Assembly (NCBI GenBank): GCA_001510575.1 | Contig: LNGK01000005.1 | Location: 3,658,574 to 3,722,573 of the forward strand | Direction of reading: 5' to 3' | Source of the DNA: Knoxdaviesia capensis | Taxonomy: Eukaryota > Ascomycota > Sordariomycetes > Microascales > Gondwanamycetaceae | Length of the DNA stretch: 64,000 nucleotides | Part shown: positions 35,124 through 46,319 of the stretch, one piece after another | How positions within the stretch are numbered: the first letter of the stretch is position 1 | Layout of the letters: the number at the start of each line of letters is the position of its first letter | Notes under the pieces: generated by a model | The model's database searches: none | What the model saw: the letters and a program-made list of their open reading frames with translations, nothing else | Told to the model about the DNA's origin: nothing | Translations under genes and position numbers: made by a program

Positions 35124-36502
35124 TTACACCGTCTTCTTCTTGCGCGGGAGGCCCTGGGCACGGCGGGCCTTCACGTCGCCCTCAGCCAACCACCGGCTGG
35201 CCTTGATGAGCTGGACGACGTTGATGATCTGCTTGAGAAGCATGATGGGGAAGCTGACGGCGGCGATGATCCACGGGATGGTCGAGTCCTGTAAGGCAAT
35301 GAGGAGAAGGATGTGTGTTAGAGAGAGACAATATGCGCGTGTGTGCGTGTTTGTGCTTGCTAGGCAAGACGAGAAAAGAAGAAAAGAATTGAGCTCACCA
35401 TCTTGTTCGCGCGGGCCAGCTCGAGAGCCGCAGCACTGTAGGGGTTCGTGAAGATCTGGCCGATTTCCGCGTGGCCGACGGGCGAGCTGGACTTCTGCAG
35501 CAGGCTGGGCGACAGGTAGGGGCTGGAGAAGGACAGCAGGTAGAGGGCGATGAAGAAGGTCTCGTTGAGGGCGCAGAAGATGAACAGCACGGTGCGGTTG
35601 GTGTAGTACAGGTTGAGGATCCAGCTGCGCGACTTGTCGACGTTCTTGTGGCTCTCGCCGGCGCCGCCCATCGAGAGCGTGGCGTACATGTGCATGTAGT
35701 GCGAGGCCAGGTCGAGCGAGATCAGGCTCTGGAAGATGATGGCCCAGCGCGGGAAGGCCGACGACAGGAACACGAGCAGGCAGGCCGTCGTGCAGCGGTC
35801 GGTCACCATGTCCAGCACGGCGCCGAACCGCGTCGACTGCTCGAAGTAGCGCGCGGCGTAGCCGTCGAGCGCGTCCAGCAGACACGACACGCTGTAGAGG
35901 ACCGAACATGTGCGCGGGTGGAGGGGCATGTAGTAGAGCGAGGCAACCGCCAGGATGATTCGGGAGTAGCCTATGTGGGAGAAAGTCCGGAGTGTACGGA
36001 GACGGCGAGAAGGGCGTCGGAGAGAGACAGACACGTGTCAGACGTGTGGAGAGCAGATTGTCACGGGTTGACGTCTCTGGTGATCCATCGCGACTTTCTC
36101 CACGGTGTCTGTCTCCCTCTTAGCCCCTCTCATCGGCTCTCGTCCAGTTCCAGTCGCAGTTAGCAGCGGCTCCATGATCCAAGGGTCGAATGGCTGTCCA
36201 GAGAAGGGATCACTGGCAGTCCAGCAAAGGAAAAAAAAAAATGGAGAGTCTTCTATAAAAAAACCCCCATCTCGTCTATATTCCCATGTCTGGTCTACCA
36301 CAGTATGCACCATCGCAGGATGTCGCATCGTAGGACTATTCGACAGCGGAAAAACGCGCACAAACGGGGGAGAGCTTCGCAGCGTACCGATGATGTTGGG
36401 CAGAAAGAGGAAGATGTTCTCGTGCGTCGCATCGTCATCAGCCTGGATCGCCCGCGGGCTGGACGTGGCTTGCGCGGCCTTTACCGAAGCCTTGTTCGCC
36501 AT
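35124..36502 (-). CDS. PIS1: Phosphatidylinositol synthase (CDP-diacylglycerol-inositol 3-phosphatidyltransferase)
   Basis: Three exons on the minus strand, 36502-36388, 35970-35399 and 35288-35124, give 283 aa. The CDP-alcohol phosphatidyltransferase signature is complete: Asp71-x2-Asp74-Gly75-x2-Ala78-Arg79-x8-Gly88-x3-Asp92-x3-Asp96. The aspartates bind the two metal ions and CDP-DAG. ENIFLFLPNIIGYSRIIL at the N-terminus and the later hydrophobic segments fit the six-helix fold of eukaryotic PI synthases in the ER membrane. The tail ends in a basic cluster (RRAQGLPRKKKTV). It makes phosphatidylinositol from CDP-diacylglycerol and myo-inositol, the root of all phosphoinositides. First intron is 417 nt. 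The plus strand just upstream (36503-36680) is purine-rich, the usual leader pattern here. Yeast Pis1 is 220 aa; the extra length is at the N-terminus and the loop before the last helix. Confidence 0.94.
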
Positions 36503-37104
36503 GGTCTCGAGTGAAACGGAAGAAAATGGAAGATAAAAAAAATTAGAAACACCGGAGACACAGAGAGAGGCAGCAGAGTCGTGGAAGCACTTGGGATTCG
36601 CGCGAAACCAGATGAAAAAAGCAGCACGAAAGGAGAGAGAGAGGGAAGTCAGAAGAAAAAAAAAGAGAGAAAAAAGATTAGGACAGTAAACGACGGGTCG
36701 TATAGATAAGGCTGGCGGCTTTTTTCGCGGCGGCCGGACTACTGGTGGTGTGCGTGCGGGAAGGAGAAGGGAAAACGGGAAATCCTAAGAGAGCTGCAGA
36801 CGACCGAACCTTAGGGGGGAGGACGAGTCTTACCAGGGAAAAAAAAGCTGAAATTACCAGGACACCTTTACTCTAAAATATTCTAGAACATACGTCATGT
36901 CACGCAGGCTTTGAAGGTCGGACTTGGGGAGGTGGTTGAGCTGTTCTTTGACTGGAGCTTACAGCCTTCTTCCCCTGTCCAATCTGTTCTTTTCAGCATG
37001 TGAAGTCACCTAATATAAGCACTGCTTATGTCTCTGAATATAGGTATTACTTTGAAGCAAGAAGAACGGTGCCATAAAGAAGGTGAACATCTGTAGAATA
37101 ATTG

Positions 37105-37135
37105 AGTCCCTGCAGACTGTAGTCCCTGCAGACTG
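37105..37135 (+). repeat. Direct repeat AGTCCCTGCAGACTG, period 16 bp
   Basis: Two identical 15-bp copies (37105-37119 and 37121-37135) are separated by one base. Each has the palindrome CTGCAG. Confidence 0.85.
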
Positions 37136-37740
37136 CCTTATGGGGGTGGGGTGAGATCCCGAGTTGTCTCTCGTTCAAAAGGGCTAGTGAACGGATGCTT
37201 TCCCGGCTTGATCTGAAACCCCCAAAGTGGTGATACTCTCGTATACACGGGCTTCCTTGTATCTCCTGGGAGTGGTGTGAGTGGCCTTGATAGTATCACC
37301 ACTGGCTATGCAACCATGCTTCTACACAAGAACTGCTTGCTCCCCCGAGATGCAGAGAAGCGAACACATTGCTAGCAGAGGCGGGCATATTGACGATGTC
37401 TCAACTTCGTGAATACAGACCTTCACAGCTATCTGAGATTGAGGAACACCAAAGCAGATCTAGCCGTATCAATCTGTCCCGGCCACTTGAATCTCTGTCT
37501 CTCTGTTTCGCTCCATTCCAGCGTTGAGCCAACCGTGGATTTGTGTGAGCTTGTCGTCCTGTCCCCGGATCACATGTTGAAGGCGATCTTTTCCACTGGA
37601 GGAGGAACATGTCTGGAGGCGAGTGCTCTGATGTCACTCTGCAGATTTTGTTCCTTGTTCCTGTTCCCCGACTCTGGAGTGCAGGACATGCCGGGTTCCT
37701 GGCCAGAGGGCCCGTCGTCCGGTGGCAGGCCCGGGACTGG

Positions 37741-37780
37741 AACCCTATACCCGAACCCTAAGGCCTTTCCATAACCCTTA
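37741..37780 (-). promoter_or_regulatory. Cluster of CCCTAA-like words upstream of threonine aldolase
   Basis: Within 40 bases there are AACCCTATACCC, GAACCCTAAGG and ATAACCCTTA, that is one exact and two or three imperfect telomere-like units. The exact unit is about 255 bp before the ATG at 38015. Confidence 0.35.
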
Positions 37781-38014
37781 CTATTCTGACGACCTGAAGC
37801 ATTTCGCGTTGCATGTTTCCCATCTCTGTTCCCACCACCTTGGACCCTCAATCCTACCTCACAATCAATTTCTGCTCTTTTTTCCGGCACTCAATAATTG
37901 GGAGTTAGGTGGTCACGACCCACTTCAGAGCTCCTTTTCTCTAGGAAAATTGTAGCATCAGTTCTGCCGATCAATCGGCTTCTCTCGGTCGCTAGCATTT
38001 CCTGCGGGGAAAAA

Positions 38015-39464
38015 ATGGCCGTTGCCATCACTCGCCCACGCGCATTTACCACAGCTTTCATTCAATCTACACGGAGGATAAGCGTGATACGGTTTTCTTC
38101 ACCACGTCCTCCGACTTGTGTTCGCCAGTTTTCCCAATCAACCAGGCTACTACGCACAATGGATGAAAAGCCCATCGGCGCGTGGGCCGGCTATCAAGGC
38201 CCGGCCGGCTTTGACATGAGAAGTCAGTAACAAACAGCAGTTCCGTTCCCCCCCAGCAGCCGACGTTTGTGATGTGTAGGGCATTTCATCGGGTCTAACC
38301 CTGAACCTTCTCTGCAGGTGACACCATGACGGCGCCGACACCGGCTATGCTCATGGCCATCCAGCAGTGCTCGCTGCTAGACGACGTGGTGCGTGAGGAT
38401 CCCACCACCAACGACCTGGAGGTTCGCATGGCCCAGCTCACCGGCAAGGAGGAGGCGCTGTTTGTGCTCTCGGGAACGATGGGCAATCAGCTGGCGCTGC
38501 GCGCACTGCTCACGCAGCCTCCACATGCAGTGCTATGCGACTATCGGTCACACGTCGTCAAGTACGAGGCGGGAGGGTAAGTTGTTGTTCTTCCTAGCTA
38601 CACACCTAGAGCTCTAGTGGGCTTAGAGTATGCAGTGTCTGACTTTTGTTATTCTGCAGTCTCGCCACCCTGTCCGGCGCCCAGCTCCAGCCCGTGGTGC
38701 CCACTAACGGCCGGTACCTGACCCTGGAAGACATCAAGAAGCACGCGGTGCTGGACTCGGACGTGCACTCCTGCCCGACGCGCGTGATCTCGCTGGAGAA
38801 CACGCTCAACGGCATGATCATGCCGCTCGCCGAAGCGCAGCGCATCTCAGCCTGGGCGCGCGAGAACAACGTGCTGATGTACTGCGACGGCGCGCGGCTG
38901 TGGGAGGCCGTGGCGGCCGGCGCCGGCACGCTGGCCGACTACTGCGCGTGCTTCGACGCCGTCAGCCTGTGCTTCTCGAAGGGCCTGGGCGCGCCGATCG
39001 GCAGCGCCATCGTCGGGGCCGGCGCCGTCGTGCGCCATGCGCGCTGGGTGCGCAAGTCGATCGGCGGCGGCCTGCGCCAGGCCGGCGTGGTCACCGCCGC
39101 GGCGCGCGTGGCGGTCGACACCACCTTTGGCGCCTCGGGCGACCTGCTCAGAGCCTCGCATGTGACCGCGGCGCGCATTGCCGCGCTGTGGACGGGCATG
39201 GGCGGCAAGCTGGAGTACCCGACCGAGACCAACATGTGCTGGCTGGATCTGTCCGCGGCCGGCTGCAGTGCGGCGCGGTTTGTCGAGCTGGGGGCGGCCG
39301 AGGGGCTGAAGTTCTTTGGGAGCCGGCTGGTGATTCACTACCAGATTGCCCAGAACGAGACCGCGGTGCTGGCCCGCTTGGAGCGGGTGTTCCGCGCGGC
39401 CATGGCGGCCGGGGATGCCGATCCGGCGGCCGGGGGCCCGCAGAGCATGTACAAATCCAAGTAA
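38015..39464 (+). CDS. GLY1: Low-specificity L-threonine aldolase, with apparent mitochondrial presequence
   Basis: Exons 38015-38222, 38318-38576 and 38660-39464 encode 423 aa. The enzyme is a PLP-dependent fold type I lyase that splits threonine or allo-threonine into glycine and acetaldehyde. SKGLGAPIGS contains the PLP lysine (Lys263), YCDGARLWEA holds the aspartate and arginine that contact the cofactor, and EDPTTNDLE near the N-terminus is the usual active-site loop. The first 48 residues are rich in Arg, Ser and Phe, lack acids and end RQFSQSTRLLRT before Met49, which reads as a mitochondrial targeting signal. Met49 (38159) begins the conserved part, so a shorter cytosolic form from the second ATG is plausible. 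The last exon is extremely GC-rich, giving long spurious antisense frames. Confidence 0.93.
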
Positions 39465-41317
39465 ACATAGAACTTTTGGCTAACATTCCCGGCTGGTTAC
39501 TCTGGAGTTTGCAAATTTGTTTGTTTGAGTGTGATATCTGGCTTTCGGAAAGCATGTATTTGCCCAGGCGTGGATTGATGTCGTATTATGTGTGCTGTCT
39601 GCCTTCTCGTACTCTGGTCACACTCAGTTAAGCAACTGTCGTGACCTCTGATCAGCCCAGCTATTCACTGATCACGTTTTACTCACATTTTTCATCTTGT
39701 CCGCCCTATTTTCTCACTCTGCTGTGTTCAACCCTCTGGGTCGGGCTCATCAACTGGCCCGCTCCGCTGTCCGCCCACACTTTCTCGTGTCTGTTTCTAG
39801 CCTAAGCTTCTTTTGTCTGCCCATTCACCTGCCTGCTACGTCAGGAAATACCGGCATTTTCCACCCCCTTCAGTGTATCCCCAAGAAACTCAGCTGCCAT
39901 GGATGTCGGTGGTATGCCGACAGGAATGCACAAGTGTCCGGATTCATATACCACAGGCCCATGCAAGAGAGACATAATGACAGAACCCGGCTTTCTCTCT
40001 GCTCCTCTTCTATCTAGTATCGACTATGCCCTGCTTCTCCCCTTATGCCCGTTGCATTGGAGGATCGAAAATACCCGATTGTCGTGAGATGTCCCTTGGA
40101 TCCCCCACCACGCCTCCGCATTACCAGCTGGGGTTTCGCCCCGTTTTCTGCCCCGAGCCCCGCGCCGAAGTGAACATTAAACGCACGATGTTCGGCGGTA
40201 CTGATTTATTATTATTATTAAAAAAAAATAGCTGCTGACTATCTGCGGTGCTTTCTTCCTCTCAGCCATCGTCGCCGACTTCAAGGCCGTTCCGGGCCAG
40301 CAAATAGGATGGGTTCCAGCCAAGAGATCGAAAAAGACAAAGTTCAGCATTAATCAAGGTTTCCTTGCGAGATCGGCACAGAGAAGAGCCGAGAGCCAAG
40401 CACCGGGAAATGCAGACACCTTTTACGTCCATTTTCGTTGCGGTGAGGGCGAAAGCTTGTGCCACGAGTCCGCATCCGCACATCAGATTTTGTGGTCGTT
40501 GCTTCCCCAGCCCTAGAATATAGCTATGCAGGCCGGTAGTCAGGCAACTTGGAATGTGGATATATACAGCAGCTGCTGAAAACGCGGAATCCAGATCGCT
40601 CCTAAGTAGGCCCTAACACCTACGGATCTAGCCGCCAAGAATGGTGCGGCTTGTATGTGCCAAGCGAGAGAAGGGACATTGAAGTTCACCTAACCTTTGC
40701 TGCTGTTTTCTTCTTTCGCTTCCTCCTCCCTTGTAGAGGCTGGGTCAGAGCCAAGATGTCCAAGAAGACGACAGATATGGAGGCTGTCATTGTCTGTTTT
40801 TGGGGCGGTTCAACGTTAACCGAATTGGGGATTTGGGACCCCAGAGACAAAGAAGGGGGGGTTAGAAAAATCCCCGAAGTTGAGCGGAGTAAGTGAGCAT
40901 AGACAGGCAGATTCCCGATATCCGATGCTCACCATGAAATCGAGGCCAGGATCCCTTTCGCCTTGGCCAACTGCAACGCTATATAATTTCGATTTCTGTC
41001 TTTTTTAGGGGGGGTTTTTTTTTCGGCCCGTTCATGGGCGGGTTGAAAAAGCTTGGACGCTTCTGTTATTTTCTGCTTTCTACGGCCCTTTACTTATTAC
41101 TTCAGCGCTCATCATCGTGACGATGCACACTCAACTCTTCGCTCATCCCGAGGACGAGCCGGTGCGGAGAAGCGGCACTACTTTTCGATCTTCGTATCCG
41201 CTGAGCATGACCTCGGATTTTTTTTTTCTGCGTGTTCTCGTGATCTGTTGGCAGTCCCAATTCAGGAGAGAAAAATCGAAGGAGTAATAGTGGCCAAATG
41301 GTAATGTTCTAGTCTGA

Positions 41318-41344
41318 GGGGAGAGGGGAGAGGGGAGGGGGGGG
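41318..41344 (+). other. AGGGG array / G-quadruplex motif
   Basis: Three GGGG runs spaced by AGA or A are followed by a run of at least eight G. The same bases contain repeated AGGGG, the yeast stress-response element. It is about 1.28 kb upstream of the trehalase ATG, so any link to that gene is loose. Confidence 0.55.
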
Positions 41345-42438
41345 CGCAGGAAAGCAAGGGACCATTCCGGGAGCGGCATTCGTATGCACCCCGCGAAATA
41401 CTCCAGGGCCGGAAGAAACAAAAAGAAAACACAGCACACAAATACATGCAGACATTCCAGGATGACTTGCTCGCGCTGTGGAAACGTGGAGAGATTTCAC
41501 AGGCGGATTTAGGGATGCAAGAGCACAGCGAGAAACGGATCGGCAGAATATGCGCTGTGTCTCTATCTCCAAACCTTCCAGATCAGACTTCTTTGCGTGC
41601 GAAGGTCGACAATAGCGACTCGATATGGTGGCGACAGTCAACATGACGATCCGGGAGGGGGTGAAGCCCCTACTGCAGAAGCCATTTGCTTTGAGAGAGA
41701 GAGGGGAAGGGTGTGAAAAGAAAGGGCCCCAATAGGTCACACAGCACAGATCTCTCGCAGACTCGCCGCCATCTCCTCTCGGATCGACTCCTACTGAACC
41801 GAGGTGCCAGCAGCTTCTATCTCTCTCTCCGCATTGCTCCTCCCCCTTCCCCTCTATCATCGTGTCCTCCCTATAAGAAGAGCCTCCCTCCTTTCTTCGC
41901 TTTCGTGAATCACACACAGTATTCACTGAACCCTGCTTCTCAGCAATCAATCCCGATGCGTCGTGATGAGTGTCTTGAAGCATCTCTCTCCCTTGATCTC
42001 TGATTCACCCACTCCCTGGTCTCATACTGCCGTCTCCTCCATACCTTTCAACTCCACTGCTTCTAGATGCTCATATATATTCACTTCAGCAGCCCAATCT
42101 CTTCAGCTCATCTTCTCTGAATCTGTTCCTTCATCTCCCTCTTCTGTGCCGGTGCCCTCAATTTATCCGACTTGGGCCAGAAAGCCTGAATCATACATAT
42201 TATATCGGCACTTACATCATTTGCTACACCTGATCCATCCTCGGAACCTTGACTTTTATATATCAGATTCACAGTGCGCTTCGAGATTTGGCGTTTATTT
42301 TTAGACTCCGGCTTCGACCTCTAGAAAGAAGGAGCCATCATTTCATCTTACTCCATTAGACAGGAGCAGCTTTGAACTCGAAAAAGGCAAGAGCTCGAAA
42401 CCCACTCACAACCCGATGACTTGGATCTGACAAGTCAG

Positions 42439-42451
42439 TTCGGGAAGGTTC
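42439..42451. promoter_or_regulatory. Heat shock element, three units
   Basis: The sequence TTC-GG-GAA-GG-TTC is a perfect three-unit HSE, the minimal trimer site of heat shock factor. A degenerate continuation follows up to 42461. It lies 41 bp upstream of the TATA box. Confidence 0.7.
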
Positions 42452-42491
42452 GAAAAGTTCCACTAGTCATAAACCATCGCCGCTCTTTCCT

Positions 42492-42499
42492 TATATAAA
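42492..42499 (+). promoter_or_regulatory. TATA box of the trehalase gene
   Basis: TATATAAA lies 127 bp upstream of the ATG at 42626, between two heat shock elements. Confidence 0.7.
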
Positions 42500-42512
42500 C
42501 CTCGGCTTGGTG

Positions 42513-42520
42513 TTCTAGAA
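42513..42520. promoter_or_regulatory. Second heat shock element half-cluster
   Basis: TTC-TA-GAA is a perfect two-unit site; the next units (GGA, TCC) are degenerate. It lies 14 bp downstream of the TATA box, near the expected transcription start. Confidence 0.45.
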
Positions 42521-42625
42521 GCATCCCGGAATTCCTTATTTCAACCTCATTTCTTCTCTCCCGCATTATCGAGCTTGCAGCGTTGACTCGTGCCCTCCTT
42601 TCCACAGCCTCGAACCGTTGGTAAG

Positions 42626-44776
42626 ATGGTTTCTCAATACTGGGCTGTGACAGCGGCAGCCGCTGCGCTGCTGGGACGAGCTTCTGCCCTCTATATCAAC
42701 GGAACATCATATGCTCCATGCGACTCTCCCATCTACTGCCACGGAGAGATTCTCCGGGACATTGAGCTGGCGCATCCCTTCTCGGACTCTAAGACGTTTG
42801 TGGACATGTAAGTGTTCTCCTCGGGTGTCACGAACAATGCAGCATCCGCAGCTAACTCCATATCTAGGCCCGCCAAGAAGAGCCTCGAGGAAATCCAAGA
42901 AGCCTTTGCGAAGCTTGAGAAGCCGTTGTCGAACAACACGGCTCTCCAAGATTTCCTGGCTGAGAACTTCGACCTGGCCGGTGGAGAACTAGAAGAGGTG
43001 CCCCGGGACGAGCTCGACACCAACCCGGTGTTCCTGCAGCGTGTCAACGACACCGTGGTGCGCGAGTTCGTCGAAAAGGTCATTGACATCTGGCCAGACC
43101 TGACCCGGAAGTACGCCGGAGGTAGCGAGGGCGCGTGTGCTGACTGCCCCAACAGCTTCATCCCCGTGAACCGCACATTTGTGGTGGCCGGCGGTCGTTT
43201 CCGGGAGCCGTACTACTGGGACTCGCTGTGGATCCTGGAGGGACTGCTGCGCACGGGCGGAAGCTTCACTGAGATCTCGCGCAACACCATTGAGAACTTC
43301 CTCGACTTTGTCGAGCAGTTCGGCTTCGTGCCCAATGGCGCGCGCATCTACTACCTGAACCGGTCGCAGCCGCCCGTCCTGGCGCAGATGGTGCAGCTGT
43401 ACGTCGACTACACCAACGACACGTCGATTCTCGACCGCGCCGTGCCGCTGCTGATTCGCGAGCACGACTTCTGGATGACCAACCGCTCGGTATCTGTCAC
43501 CCCGCCCGGCGGGAACTCGACGTACAAGCTCAACCGGTACAACGTGGAGAACTCGGAGCCGCGGCCGGAGTCGTACAGAGAGGACTGGATGACGGCGACA
43601 AACACCTCGTACTACGCCGAGTCGGGCGAGATCTTCCCGCAGGGCGAGGTCCTGAACGCGTCGCAGTTGGCTCTGTCGTACCGCAATCTGGCGGCTGGTG
43701 CGGAGAGTGGCTGGGACTTTGGATCCCGGTACATGAGTCGTCCGCAGGATGCTGTTCGCGGAAACTACTTCCCGCTGCGCTACCTCGATGTCATCTCGAC
43801 TGTGCCGCTGGACCTGAATTCGATTCTGTATGCCAACGAGAAGTCCATCGCCGGCTTCTTGCGCCACCAGAAGAACACCGCAGCCGCCGACAAGTGGGAT
43901 GCCGTGGCTGCAGAGCGCCAGGACGCCATGTTCAAGCTGATGTGGAACGAGACGCTGTTCTCGTACTTCGACTACAACATCACCTCGCACGAGCAGAACC
44001 GCTTCACCGTCCGCGACAGCGACGCCACTCCGCTCGACATCCAGGACACGCCGTCGGACGACCAGCAGATCCGCTTCTCGGTGGCGCAGTTCTACCCGTT
44101 CTGGCTGGGCGCGGCGCCCGACCACCTGCGCACGAGCCCGCGCGTCGTGCGCAAGGTGTACCGCCGCATCGCCGAGTACCTGGACCTGCGGGCCGGCGGC
44201 ATCCCCGCGACCAACCTGCGCACCGGCCAGCAGTGGGACCAGCCCAACGTGTGGCCGCCGCTGATGCACGTGCTGATGGAGGGCCTGCGCAAGACGCCGG
44301 CGCCGTCCGGCACGTGCGACCCGGACTACCGCGCCGTGCAGGACCTGGCGCTGCGCCTCGGCCAGCGCTACGTCGACTCGGCCTTCTGCACGTGGTACGC
44401 CACCGGCGGCTCGACCGCCGAGATGCCGCAGCTGGAGGGCTTCACGCCCGACGACATCGGCGTCATGTTCGAGAAGTACGCCGATAACTCCACCAACGTG
44501 GCCGGCCACGGCGGCGAGTACGCCGTGGTCGAGGGCTTCGGCTGGACCAACGGCGTGCTGATCTGGATTGCCGATGTGTTTGGCCCGCACCTCACCCGCC
44601 CGAACTGCGGCCCCATTGCGGCCGCCGTGCACTCCCGCCGCTCGATCCGCGGCGCCGCCCCGGTCCCCCGCGGTCACGTGGTCCGGGCCCCGGCCGGGTC
44701 CAACGGCGACTTTGGTCAGCGGGCGGTCGAGATAAGCTGGGCTGATTCGCGGTGGATCAAGAAGTTTGGCCGGTAG
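42626..44776 (+). CDS. Secreted GH37 trehalase
   Basis: Two exons, 42626-42807 and 42868-44776, encode 696 aa. The start MVSQYW opens a clear signal peptide (residues 1 to about 21, ending RASA). Trehalase signature 1 appears as VAGGRFREPYYWDSLWILEGLL near residue 169, and signature 2 as QQWDQPNVWPPL. The general acid should be Asp344 in ESGWDFGSR and the general base Glu596 in MFEKYADN, by comparison with the E. coli enzyme Tre37A. HGGEYAVVEGFGWTNGV near the end is the usual closing motif. There are many N-x-S/T sites, so it is probably a glycoprotein. The enzyme hydrolyses trehalose to glucose outside the membrane or in the wall/vacuole; it lacks the regulatory N-terminus of cytosolic neutral trehalases. 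The promoter has heat shock elements, which suggests stress control. Confidence 0.95.
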
Positions 44777-45665
44777 GGCTGGTGACCTGTTCCCTTTAGA
44801 GGCCGGCTTCGTTTGCCTCCCCTCTTTTTTTCGTGTCCTTATTTTCCGCCTTGCGGGTCTCGGGTCCTTACATACTCGTATATGTATGCGCTGGCCGGGA
44901 CGGTACGGTACGGTGCATTATGCGGGGGGTTCGGGTGATGCTTGAGCAAACTTTTATATAGATGCGTTTTCCGTTTGCTTTTCAATACAAACTGCTTCTT
45001 TCATTCCCGTAATGGCAAGATACTCCCGTGCTCGCCCCCATCGCCACTTTCGGCATTGCAAATGCTTCTTCTCGCGGACCGACCCCGTGGACGCGAAAAG
45101 TCCTTGACTTCACAAACAACGGCGGAATTCACCCTAAGCAGAAAAGAACCTCACGCAAACACCGGGACAGGTGGAAACTCAGTCCTTTTTGCCCTCACGC
45201 CAACACCGGGGCTCGTTCTGTGACTCAATCATTTTTTGCCCTTTTTTTTCTTCGAATTTTCTTTTTTCTGGAAGCATCTCCGCCCTAATTGCTCTCAAAG
45301 GTCCCTCGGGCCCCGAGTCCCAGAGCTTCGTTATGTGTCAGTGGGGCCGTGCAGGGCGGGCCGTGGACTTTTATTTTTAAACTGTTTTTGAGTCACACAC
45401 CGTTATCTCGGGGACCTTTTGCAACCTTGCTTCCCATTAGCCAGACGGCCATGACACATAAAGAGACTGATCCATCGGCCTGCAACATCGCCTCTTCCAT
45501 TGCCGTTCGTATTCCAGGAGTGTCACAACTGTGGCATATATCAGACCCGGACTTGCACATCCCATTGCCATCCAGACACATTTATATAAAGCTCTCTTGT
45601 CTTCCAGAAAGAGATACTGCAGCCTACCTGATCGACACACAACTACCAAGCAACCCCCCCAAACC
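44777..45665. other. Intergenic, trehalase 3' end and GNAT promoter
   Basis: The 889 bases hold no recognisable gene. A TATA box for the GNAT gene is at 45583-45590. Confidence 0.6.
45583..45590 (+). promoter_or_regulatory. TATA box of the GNAT gene
   Basis: TATATAAA lies 76 bp upstream of the ATG at 45666, a normal distance for a short leader. Confidence 0.6.
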
Positions 45666-46319
45666 ATGACGTCTGAAGCCCCCACCTCCTCCCCCCCAGC
45701 CGCCGCGCCGGTCTTCGTCACCTCCACCCCGCGCGTGGTGCTCCGGCCCGTCGTGCTCGCCGACGCCCCACGGGTCGCCAAGCTGGCCGACAACCCGCGC
45801 ATCTTCGCCGTGGTGCGCGACCGCTTCCCGCACCCGTACACCGAGGCCGACGCCGAGGCCTTCATCGCCGCGCACACCGCTCCGTCCGGCACGCTCGCCG
45901 ACAGCCTCGCGCTGGCGGCGCCCGCGCTAGCCATCTGCCTCCCGCCACCCCCCGAGGCCGCCGCCGCCGCCGCCGCCGCCGGGTGCGGCGAGCTGTGCGG
46001 CCTGATCGGCGGCGAGCGCGGCACCGACGTCGAGAAGCTCAGCTACGAGGTCGGCTACTGGCTCGGCGAGCCGTACTGGGGCCGCGGCATCGCCACCGAC
46101 GCCGCCCGCCTGTTCGTGCGCATGCTGTTCGATGCCCACCCCGACCTGAAGCGGCTGGACGGCACCGTCGTCGCGCGGAACCCGGCCAGCCGCCGCGTGC
46201 TCGAGAAGGTCGGCTTCACCTACGAGGGCACCCGCCGCCAGGCCGTCTGCAAGGGCGGCGTGATGGATGACTTGTTCATATTGGGCATGCTGAGGGATGA
46301 GTGCCCAAAGATGGCTTGA
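45666..46319 (+). CDS. GNAT-family N-acetyltransferase, RimJ/RimL-like
   Basis: A single exon encodes 217 aa. An in-frame ATG at 45531 exists, but the conserved part starts with VVLRPVVLADAPRVAKLADN, and the ATG at 45666 follows the TATA box and the context AAACC, so I choose it. The acetyl-CoA binding loop is GYWLGEPYWGRGIATDAARL; the C-terminal NPASRRVLEKVGFTYEGTRR is the typical RimJ/RimL end. The closest general type transfers acetyl groups to protein N-termini or small amines; the substrate is unknown. A run of eight alanines at about residues 99-106 comes from a GCC repeat and sits in a loop of the fold. Its stop faces that of Nup159, 543 bases away. Confidence 0.88.
   Translation: MTSEAPTSSPPAAAPVFVTSTPRVVLRPVVLADAPRVAKLADNPRIFAVVRDRFPHPYTEADAEAFIAAHTAPSGTLADSLALAAPALAICLPPPPEAAAAAAAAGCGELCGLIGGERGTDVEKLSYEVGYWLGEPYWGRGIATDAARLFVRMLFDAHPDLKRLDGTVVARNPASRRVLEKVGFTYEGTRRQAVCKGGVMDDLFILGMLRDECPKMA

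Larger units (their letters stand above)
36503..38014. other. Divergent intergenic region, 1.5 kb
   Basis: This is shared upstream DNA of the phosphatidylinositol synthase and the threonine aldolase. It holds a 15-bp direct repeat (37105-37135), clustered CCCTAA-like words at 37741-37780 and a CCG-N6-CGG site at 37967-37978. No coding frame is convincing. Confidence 0.55.
39465..42625. other. Intergenic region, 3.2 kb, ending in the trehalase promoter
   Basis: I recognise no gene. A G-run of AGGGG units lies at 41318-41344. From about 41740 to 42310 the plus strand is pyrimidine-rich. The last 190 bases hold heat shock elements around a TATA box in front of the trehalase. Confidence 0.6.

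Noticed and set aside
42989..44677. 562-codon open frame opposite the trehalase
   Set aside because: It mirrors GC-rich codon third positions of a clear GH37 gene. Its protein is rich in Arg, Val, His and Gly without any domain. The same holds for the long frames opposite Rpa135 (19638-21374), the P450 (7183-8289), PI synthase and threonine aldolase.
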